From Conoideocrella luteorostrata (lineage: Eukaryota; Ascomycota; Sordariomycetes; Hypocreales; Clavicipitaceae), in the NCBI GenBank assembly GCA_032433595.1, contig JASWJB010000158.1, forward strand, positions 1 to 64,000: a stretch of 64,000 nucleotides of DNA, given 5' to 3'. The translations under genes were made by a program, and so were the position numbers. The notes beneath the pieces were generated by a model. It saw only the letters and a list, made by a program, of their open reading frames with translations, was not told where the DNA came from and ran no database searches. Positions 55,940 through 64,000 of this stretch are shown in pieces (position 1 is the first letter of the stretch; every line of letters begins with the position of its first letter).

Positions 55940-58118
55940 GGTGGGCTATAGATGGATGTGCTCCGGGTGACTGTGATGAGGTCGCGGACAAGTTTTTTGA
56001 GGTTGATGCCGGTCACTCAGGGCCGGCCTTTTCTGCTCTGGTTGAAAAACCGCCGGTGTGGGGGGTTGGGGGTGGTTTCTAGAACGGCTGTCAAGCTTTG
56101 GAAGATGAGGATGGGGGGGGAGAGACTAGTCTCTTAAGTATTTTGTTCTGTTGCGGGGAAAGGACATATAAGTGGCAACATGGAAAGATTTAAGAATTGC
56201 AAGAGACCACGACGTGGTTAAAGAACATTAGCTCTGAATTGAGGCCGAAAGATACGACGGCTTGAGTCGGCCGGGGCCCGCTAGCCGCTTACCACTTGCA
56301 TTTTCGACAATGTTTGCGACCAAGTCACACAATATAATAACCAAATACTTGGCCGGTACCGCAGCACGGGGGTCAAGAAAAAAATGGCCGGTTGTGGCAG
56401 GACCGGTCAAATTGACCTTCATAAAGGAAGGCATCACAACTATCGTAATTAAACCCGATCTTGATTGAAATTACAATAATAGCTAGCTCATTGAGGCTTC
56501 TAATACCCTGTATTGTCACTATCTCTCTCAGTTACATTATTCAGGTACTCCGTACATTATACCAAATCAACGGGCCCGAAGGTCCCTTAACGGGTGCGTG
56601 CATCGCGGCCACTCTTTATTGACCCGCGTGCGCTGGACTGACTTTTCGTACTGGTCTTGCGTCGTTTAAGGCGACACATTACCACGATGGTCTCCGAGAC
56701 TATCGCCAGACTACCATGGAAAGGTGCAACATTCTTGGTCTTGGCGCATCGTCGAGGTGCTACAGCGTATCAGTCACGCGCTGCGAGAACCCACCCGCTT
56801 GTCTTGTCCTGCCGTGCCCTGCTCTGCTCTACGATAACACGGCGCGATTCTCGTCATCTCTACCCGGGTAAGTAGTGATAACGGTCTTTGCATGGCTGCG
56901 ACCCCCGCACCATCACGACCTTCAAACTTCGTGCTGTCCACCTTCTCAGAAATATGCCATAATGGGTCAAGGCGAAGGAAGGGCCGGAACATTCCCGTCT
57001 GGTCTATGGGCTGGGTGGAGGCATGCATCTGGTCTGGTCTGGTCTACAGTGGGCCTCCAGTAATTGCGAGCCAAGAAACAGCCAAATCGGAAGTACTGGT
57101 CCTCCGTATTATACCCCGCACTGCTGCGGACAGATAGATTATGACAGCGACACGTGCAGCAGCAGTACTAGTAACAGTAACAGCTCCGCAGCTGCACTGT
57201 TGTACACGGCAATCGTCGCCGACCGGACCGCCGCGCTGGCCGCTGGGCATTGCGGTCCGGCTCCGGTCCAGTTCCTAGTTTAGCCCTCCAGCACAAGAGG
57301 GAATCAAGCATCGGCGCCTGGCAGGCACATCTAATCATCAATTATACTATACGCCAGACCGTCCTGGGCACGAAAACAAACTGCTCTCCTGTTTCTATCT
57401 GGCAGAGCGAGCAGGCTTTGTCCACCACCTTCTTGTCTCGTTTAGAAGGCTTGGGGTTTGTAGCCCCTGTCTTCTTCTTGGAAGGTTATCGCGGGTTTCT
57501 AAGATCACCGCGCGCTCAGCCTTCTCATTTGCGACTTTCGCCAGCCTTTTCCTAGCCATACTACTACCAGGATCACGTTAGCATCTATGCTAATTAGCCT
57601 GCGCAGTGTACCATACCTATTGTGAACTTGCAAGTTGCGGCGAACATAGTCATCAGCACAAGCACGAATCTTATTGCTCAGTTGTCCATCGTGCTGTCGC
57701 GCTGTTCATCCCGCAGCAGCCAGGAAGTGTAAGTTTTTTGTTTTGTTACATAAAATGGTGACGATAGCGGACAGACACAACTGGGCCAATCGGAGCTGAG
57801 CTGGGTTTGGGGAATTTGGCAGCAGAGAAACCAGTGTTGAGCTCCTGTCCTTGCTGTTGTGGCTGCCTGGGTACGTGGTAGTTGCAACGCTTTTAGTAGT
57901 CTTCACCGTGGCTTGTTGTCTTTTTGCAGAATTGAATTGCCAATCAACATCTTCATGGTGCTAGTGTCTCGCCTTTTCAGCTTCCCTAGGTACATGCTTT
58001 GCGCACAAACTTATTATAAGCAGGAGCGCACATAGTGATAAATTCACAGCAGCTTGAGTAGAGATACCACAGCGCAAGTTTTTGCCACCGCGACAACATG
58101 TAAACTGCCCATTGTCGC
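55940..58118. other. Intergenic, no gene supported
   Basis: The 2.2 kb holds no recognised coding region. A TACTCCGTA copy is at 56546, and an AGCAGT/AACAGT-type purine repeat lies at 57156-57186. The promoter of the amine oxidase is at its left end. Confidence 0.55.
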
Positions 58119-59429
58119 CTATGGAAAAATGAAAAGCGACTGAATGAGCAGGTCTCTCTCCTCCTGTAGTTTTTCCCAATTCGCCGCGTCGTAAAAGTCC
58201 TCCACACTGTCACCAGCACGCTCTATGTACCAAGTTCCCAGCTCAACCATCTCCTTGACACAAGAACTAGACTCGTACGTATCGTACGCCCGATTAATCA
58301 TCTCCCGACCATGGACAAGAAATGTCGCACGTAGGAGCTGCATGTTCACGTCGCTCCCCTGTTTCCGGCAGATCAACTCTGAAGTCTGGCGGTATGCGGC
58401 GCAAAATGCGGCAGTAAAGCCCAGGAGCGCCTCATACACACTCGTGCTGCCTGCCTGCTGGGCCAGAAGCAGCTCGCAGCGCATGCTGGCAAGAAAACAA
58501 GCGATGTCTCCGTTGATGCCGTGGCCGTTGACGCGGGCAAACTCCCAGTCTACTATGATGGGTGAGTGACTGGCAGTCGAAGACGGCGCATCCATAAGAA
58601 TGGATCCGGGCGTAAAGTCTCCCATGGCTAGACATTTAGGATACTTGTACTTGGGGGCTTTGAATTCTCCGAGAACCCGATCATACAAGAGCGCCGCGTC
58701 TGGATGAGATCCCAAGCGACTTTTGATCGGCTCGATGCCTGTTTGATACAGCACGCCTTCCGTATAAGAATGTGTCAGTTTGGCGGCGCATGTGGGCGTG
58801 GCGTGAATTATGGACTTTGTAGACGGACTGTGGATGATGCCGAATGCATGGCCGACGACTGCGGCGATTTCATCGCGTTCGTCATTAGTGATGCTATTTT
58901 CTTTGTTTGTGGCGTGGAATGTGAGAAACTCGACAATATTGACAAGAGACCCCAAATCTGCCAGGACGAGAACAGATGCCTCTTCGTCCGAGGATGAAAG
59001 ACCTAATTCCGATTCCTTGCCTTGGTCATGACGAATGAGGTGCGGTGACCGCCACTTTGTTGTACGATTTCTCTGTGGAAATAGTGCCCCGTCGGCGTCC
59101 CACAAAGACAGCAGTTCTGCCTCAACAGTCTAAAAATCAACAATTTAGCAGAGTCGCGTGCGTTTATTTGGTTGTTCCCCAGCCATTGGCTCGCTTCAGT
59201 AGGTGAGATGACGAACCTGTCTTTGCGTGGTGAAAGCCCATTCGGGTCCACCAGCTGCGATGTACGGTCGCGCATGTTTTATGATGAGGCTCTCATACGG
59301 TGCAGATCCGGACACCAAAGTTGCTCGGAATGTGAAATTGACGACTCCGCCGCTAAGGCGTGAGATGGACCATGTTGTGTTTGGGTAGATCGAGTTGAGA
59401 TATATTTGGTAATCTGTGTTCTCGGCCAT
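58119..59429 (-). CDS. Aminoglycoside-phosphotransferase-fold kinase
   Basis: Two exons, 59429-59217 and 59129-58119 on the minus strand, give 407 residues; the intron is GTTCGT to TTTAG, in phase 0. The N-terminal lobe has a glycine loop in LSGGVVNFTFRA and the ATP-binding Lys in ESLIIKHARPYI. The catalytic loop reads AMGDFTPGSILMD, with GD in place of the more usual HGD, and the metal-binding Asp is in IIVDWEFARVNGHG. The domain order fits the APH/choline kinase and methylthioribose-kinase-like fungal family; substrate unknown. The missing catalytic-loop His, common as HxDxxxxN, is replaced by Met-Gly-Asp, and the N of the loop is a Ser (FTPGSIL), so activity could be altered. No signal peptide. 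Confidence 0.85.
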
Positions 59430-60184
59430 GGTGACTGCTCGAGGATTGGAGATTCTGGGATGCCCGAGTCCGCAAACTTGGAGTTTTATAATCAGCGCAA
59501 TTCCTCCGTGAGTTGAAGATCAATGTCAAAATGGACTGACCACCAGGTGCAGCAAGTAAGCTGTTCGGAATTATTGGTCTCTCGATAAGGATGACCAGAG
59601 AAGAATTATTCGCGGCTCCTCCTTGCAAGATCGCAAGGAGTACGCCATGTGGGGGCCATAAGGAAAAACAGATGTATGGTCAACGGCTGCGTACGATGCG
59701 CAACACATAGTCCAGCCGAGTCACTTATAATTATAAACTAGTTGGAGAGAAAGCACAATGCGGAACATTCAAAGGATCGTTGAGATGCAAGTGGTTGATT
59801 GGAAAGACGTCCGATATAATTAAATATCTGTTCCAAGTCCACCATGCTGGAACAGAGTTCATATGCATATTGGCTGCCCGCGCCTGAGAAGAAGCTAAAA
59901 GTGATTATTATCGACATAGCCAAGAGCGCCGATATGCTCCTGCACCATGGCTTCGTGAGTACAGTCCCTTTCATCCGTTATTTCTACTGCATTTTCGCCT
60001 TCAACGCCGCATCATCACTCTCAATCGCATATCCTTCTCCAAGGTCGCTAAACGGGGATGACATCGCCGGGATCCGTTGATCATCCCATATCAAACGAAA
60101 GATAGACATGTGTGAAGCAAATGAAGACGTAACAATGGAAAAGATGGCCATCAAAAATAACAAGTGCTGGCATCTTCTGTACCT
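59430..60184. other. Intergenic, no gene supported
   Basis: This 0.75 kb lies between the kinase start and the 3' end of the transposase relic. I searched its minus strand for the missing DDE catalytic domain of a pogo transposase and saw no such motif. Short frames at 59738-59974 and 59844-60080 have no domain. Confidence 0.55.
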
Positions 60185-60760
60185 CTAATTCATCGTATCA
60201 CCACCATCCAGCATCTCCCTTTGCAGTACTAACGAAGCATTATAGTGCATGCCATGGACCATGCACATTGGGAGCTGTAGAACAACCCCGACTGGCGCAA
60301 CATTTTTTCTGCAGACCACGCTAACTTGCTGTAGCAGTGCAAAGGCGCCCTTACTAAAATCAGCAGAGGCACAATCAATATGACAGGAATTCATTGTGTT
60401 ACCATTCTCAGAAACTATTTCCGGGTGACGCTGCAGGAAACCTCTAACCCAATTCTTCCCAATGGGTTCTAGGTCGCCGCCGTTTACTAGGATATGTGAG
60501 ACGAAGCCACGGAGTTGTTGATGGGACACAGGCACGTTCAATGATGCCTGGGCTATGATCCATTTAACAAGGTTCTCTTCGTCCTTTTTAGAAAGTCGCT
60601 GCAGGCATTGGTACGCCTCTTGTCTCGTTTGCGCGCCATGAATTCGATTTTGAAGTGTCGTCTTCGGTATGCTCCATTTGGCCGCAGCTTTCCGCATAGA
60701 CACGCCGTTTGCAACGGCTGATATTGCATGTTTTAGGTTTTCTTCTGTGTAGCGAGGCAT
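60185..60760 (-). mobile_element. pogo/Tc1-type transposase N-terminal fragment (HTH-psq plus CENP-B-type HTH)
   Basis: From ATG 60760 the minus strand encodes 191 residues. MPRYTEENLKHAISAV, GVSMRKAAAKWSIPKTTL and QNRIHG form a pipsqueak-type helix-turn-helix; LVKWIIAQASLNVPVSHQQLR, quoted here as LVKWIIAQASLN and VPVSHQQLRGFV, plus GKNWVRGFLQRHPEIVSENG form the CENP-B-like second HTH. This is the DNA-binding half of Fot1/Pot2-like transposases. The DDE catalytic domain, normally a further 200 residues, is absent and the tail (from about 130) is unlike it. The frame of the DNA-binding part is intact. It may be a truncated copy or a protein retained for DNA binding. It is divergent from a HET gene, 301 bases between starts. 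Confidence 0.8.
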
Positions 60761-61061
60761 TTTGTATCTAGCAATGTAGCCATTTGCTGATAGTAATTGA
60801 ATTGCGCAGGATCTCGCGGTTGGGATGCACGCGCAATGGTGCAGGAAGACATGAGACGCCGTGGCTGGTTGAGGGGTGGCCAAGGTCAGTTGCCATCAAA
60901 TAAACGTTACCCCACCCCATCTTCGAGACCCTCCTCTACCTCGCGCGTACCTGGGTACTCCGTATATAATTGGCATCTTGTAAAAGAGCCTTTCACCGGG
61001 GCAATGCCGGTAAAGGTACCTGAATCAGGCGCCAAAATCTCATCAAATCTACCTTTCCAAG

Positions 61062-62672
61062 ATGCGGCTCTTAAATACCACCAGTCTAGAGCTGGCTGAG
61101 TTCACTCGCGAGGATAGACCACCATATGCCATTCTTTCCCACACTTGGGGAGATGAGGAGGTTACACTCCAAGACATGAAGGACCCTGCCAGCCAAGAGC
61201 GGAACGGATTCGCGAAACTCGCTAGTTTTTGTGCTCAGGCGCGAAGAGACAACCTGGACTGGGCTTGGGCTGACACTTGCTGTATCGACAAGTCGTCCAG
61301 CGCCGAGCTCTCAGAGGCTATCAATTCCATGTACGGCTGGTATGCGGGAGCTGCGGTCTGCTATGTCTACCTCTTCGATGTCCCTCCTCTGGACCCCTTC
61401 CTCGATGTCCAGAAGTTCGAGGCGGCCCGGTGGTTCGCAAGAGGCTGGTGTCTTCAAGAATTGATAGCACCCCATGAGCTGGAGTTCTATGCGAGCGATT
61501 GGTCCGAGCTAGGGACCAAGTCGAGCCTCCAGTCCCATCTGGTGAGGGCAACGGGCATACCTCGCGCCGTGCTGATGAGAGTGAAATCGCCCGCCGACTG
61601 TAACGTGGCAGAGCGGTTCTCGTGGGCATCTCGTCGGCAAGTAACCAGAGTTGAGGATGCCGCATATTGCCTCCTCGGAGTATTCGACATCAATATGCCT
61701 CCTCTGTACGGCGAAGGCAGAAGGGCAATGGTGCGGTTGCAGGAAGAGATACTGAGGAGAGACGAAGATCCTTCGATATTCCTATGGCAAGGCAAAGGTT
61801 CCTTTATGAACACCGGGCTTCTTTGCGATTCGCCGTCGTATTTCCCACTTGATGGCGTTCAGACCCAGTCGGGAATGCGGTTGCCGTACGGCGAGCTCGA
61901 ACGACACCGAAATGTTTTCGCCACCACGGAAATTACCGGTCGTGGCCTCCGCATAGAGCTGCTGACAAGGCCTCATCGGGATAGGCTCTGCTTGGCGTGG
62001 ATGTTCTTCAAGTACCAAGATCACTATGTCTGCATAGTATTGGGCGAGTGCGCATCGCATGCCTTCGCCTATGAAAGAGTTCTGGTGCACTACGTACATC
62101 TCCTAACCGAAGAGGATCTTCGCCTCACGCCATTCACTCAGCAGCAGGTGTATCTGCCGCCGTTCTACGAACTGTCTGTGCCAAGAGTAATAAGCGATTC
62201 ATTTTCTTTCAGGCTCTCCCTACACTCCACCGATACAACAACTCTCTCCTTGGTAAACATATATCCGGATCACAGAATGGAGAACCCTGAACCCGGCGTA
62301 TTCAAACACGTATACTCGGTGTTGGATTGCCCGGACAAAGTCGCATTGCTTATTCGCGTCAGTGAGGAGAACTGGAACTCTCTCGTCATTGTTGTGTGGA
62401 AGTTATTCAATACTAATCGGCTGTGGGGATGCTTCTTTAGAAGGTACGAGGAAGGCTCGAGCTTGCAGCAGCTGGTTGAAAGCCGCGAGGTTCCACAACC
62501 GAGAGACGGAGAACTCTCGGATAGGGCCCTATTCGCCTTACCCACGGGCAGTCACCTTCGGGCAGCGTTAAAGAGTAGAACAGGTAGTTGTAGTGCACAT
62601 CTCGCGCTGCTCCCACCCCATCCGCCCGCTGGTTCCATGGAACCCGGCATCAAATTCGACGTCGACGGCTAA
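61062..62672 (+). CDS. HET-domain (vegetative incompatibility, HET-E-like) protein
   Basis: The intronless frame has 536 residues from ATG 61062. The N-terminal HET domain starts MRLLNTTSLELAEF, then PPYAILSHTWGDEEVTLQDM, quoted as YAILSHTWGDEEV, WAWADTCCIDKSSSAEL, MYGWYAGAAVCYVYL and ARGWCLQELIAPHELEFYASDW, here split as GWCLQELIAPHELEFY. RVEDAAYCLLGVFDINMP and YGEGRRAMVRLQEEIL close the domain at about residue 240, as in Podospora HET-E and HET-D. The NACHT and WD40 parts of HET-E are missing; instead a 290-residue beta-rich C-terminus of unknown role follows. HET proteins mediate self/non-self cell death in filamentous fungi. The gene shares its promoter region with the transposase fragment on the other strand, and a TACTCCGTA copy lies at 60956 in it. 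Confidence 0.92.
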   Translation: MRLLNTTSLELAEFTREDRPPYAILSHTWGDEEVTLQDMKDPASQERNGFAKLASFCAQARRDNLDWAWADTCCIDKSSSAELSEAINSMYGWYAGAAVCYVYLFDVPPLDPFLDVQKFEAARWFARGWCLQELIAPHELEFYASDWSELGTKSSLQSHLVRATGIPRAVLMRVKSPADCNVAERFSWASRRQVTRVEDAAYCLLGVFDINMPPLYGEGRRAMVRLQEEILRRDEDPSIFLWQGKGSFMNTGLLCDSPSYFPLDGVQTQSGMRLPYGELERHRNVFATTEITGRGLRIELLTRPHRDRLCLAWMFFKYQDHYVCIVLGECASHAFAYERVLVHYVHLLTEEDLRLTPFTQQQVYLPPFYELSVPRVISDSFSFRLSLHSTDTTTLSLVNIYPDHRMENPEPGVFKHVYSVLDCPDKVALLIRVSEENWNSLVIVVWKLFNTNRLWGCFFRRYEEGSSLQQLVESREVPQPRDGELSDRALFALPTGSHLRAALKSRTGSCSAHLALLPPHPPAGSMEPGIKFDVDG

Positions 62673-64000
62673 GGTAAGAGACTCGCGGTTTTCTACTAGG
62701 TCGGGAGATGGCTCTGGGGACACAACCGTAGCTCGTTTAACACATCTCGTCCCAGTATTCGAGAGCATGAACGAGCTAGCAAGTGATGTGCTTGTATTGG
62801 TCCGTGATTGGATTGGCGATATTGACCACAGCCAAAGTCAAATCGTATTTCATATCGCCTCAATCATCATGTAAGTAAGTTATGTATACGTGCCTCGAGC
62901 GATTAGCTCTGAAGGTCTTAGCTGGGATAGGCATGGCTTTGTTTTCCGTTTGACTGTCATCTTGCATTTTTGGTCACAGATATAGGGCAATGCAGATTGA
63001 TGCCTACTGGTCAACGTTCTCCGTCGTCATCAATCTTTTGTACTGCGCATTATAGCTCCTGGCCCACTAAATCCTTTAGGTAACTTATTCGAACGTCCAG
63101 AAGTGCCTTTGCATCTGCCTTCGTAGAGCCGGTCACAGGTAGAGCTTGCCGTCTTATGAAACAATGATGTGTTTGCTGTGTAGCCAAGTTGTGCGACATT
63201 TTCAGTGCGAGTTAGCTGACACTAACATCTTTGGTCAGGCGGGACTGTTCCCGGCTATGGTGTCAAAACATTGAAAAGGACACAAAGTATCTCTTCTTTG
63301 TCGACTCGGTGCGCAACGGGTCGCTGCGTAGCGGCATCTGAGATCCAAACCTGGCACAGGTATTCCGTTGTCACAGGTTCCCGACAAGGTCTGTGTCCTA
63401 TAAATTCACATTGTGTACCGTTAATCAATAAGCCTACTTTTTCGGAAACGTTGCGGCAGTTGCATAGCCGGAATGTCAAGAAAGTCATAATATATACTTG
63501 TGTCGGGAAATTATTTGGCGCGCGCAAAGTAAACTCCTTAAGAGTCCGCTCATGCGGAGTCCCATGACAAACAATATGTTTGAATGCCTTCTTGAAAAAC
63601 AGTGGGCGTTGATAACCTTATTGGCCTCTCCCTTGTTTGACTTCCCTTAGGGTGCGCAGAACAGTCTTCCGATAGCGTCCAACTCATGCCGACTCATATC
63701 TCCTACCCTTTGTCGACTGATGTCGTTCGGTGGAATAGCCGCCTAAGTACTAGTAATGATGCTGGACAGAGCGCATTGGGACTTAAGTGGTTGCCAGAAA
63801 TCTGGCGTGCTGTGGAAGAGCCACAACAAGTACGGAGTACAATCATGTTGTGGACCCATTTGGACGTGACGTAACTAGACAAATACCAACGTCCTCTAAT
63901 CAAACACGCGACAGCCTAAACTTAACACACAGGTCCCGTTATGCAGGAAATTCCCAGAGCAGCGGCCTCATTGCCGTATCACGAGCCTGGGATTAAAACG
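62673..64000. other. 3' flank and intergenic, no gene supported
   Basis: The last 1.3 kb has no recognised coding frame. A TACGGAGTA copy is at 63831. The window may end within the promoter of a gene outside it. Confidence 0.55.

Overview
The window is nuclear DNA of a filamentous ascomycete (Pezizomycotina). The evidence is many short spliceosomal introns (about 50 to 130 bases, with CTAAC/CTGAC-like branch sites), HET-domain genes, a Zn2Cys6 regulator, secreted GH43 and GH93 enzymes, an ENA-type cation ATPase, Atg22 and a pogo-type transposase relic. The gene set is compatible with a Sordariomycete such as Hypocreales, but the sequence alone does not fix the species. There is no bacterial operon structure, rRNA or CRISPR.

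Layout. 0-10 kb holds housekeeping genes: a membrane protein probably sent to mitochondria (-), a Tcd-type tRNA dehydratase (+) and a four-exon EST1/SMG7-like protein with an added zinc-finger-like motif (+). 9.7-19.6 kb is gene-poor, with one stop-interrupted gene candidate near 15-16 kb. 19.7-33.7 kb carries a five-exon ENA-type P-type ATPase (+), a secreted metallophosphoesterase (-), a frame-broken ankyrin gene (-), Atg22 (+), a TPR protein (-) and a small cysteine-rich protein whose last exon is a 27-base coding minisatellite (+). 34.5-38.8 kb has a SAM methyltransferase and a HET protein with a long N-terminal extension. 40.3-43.2 kb is a convergent pair, GH43 and GH93, that fits arabinan or side-chain degradation. 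44.0-45.2 kb is a decayed M20 amidohydrolase. 46.5-56 kb has a Zn2Cys6 factor, a DAL5-family permease, quinolinate phosphoribosyltransferase and a copper amine oxidase, all linked to nitrogen or pyridine metabolism. 58-62.7 kb has a phosphotransferase-fold kinase, a pogo-transposase fragment lacking its catalytic domain, and a second HET protein in divergent orientation to it.

Exon boundaries were set by reading donor, branch and acceptor sites and requiring reading-frame continuity; no transcript data were available. The most notable non-genic signal is the 9-mer TACGGAGTA or its complement. I count 18 exact copies, all outside coding exons, sometimes fused into a perfect 16-base palindrome.

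No single new biological system is proven here. The best leads are the dispersed palindrome, the 9-residue repeat protein with a probable GC-AG intron, the transposase fragment beside a HET gene, and the permease/QPRTase/amine oxidase neighbourhood.
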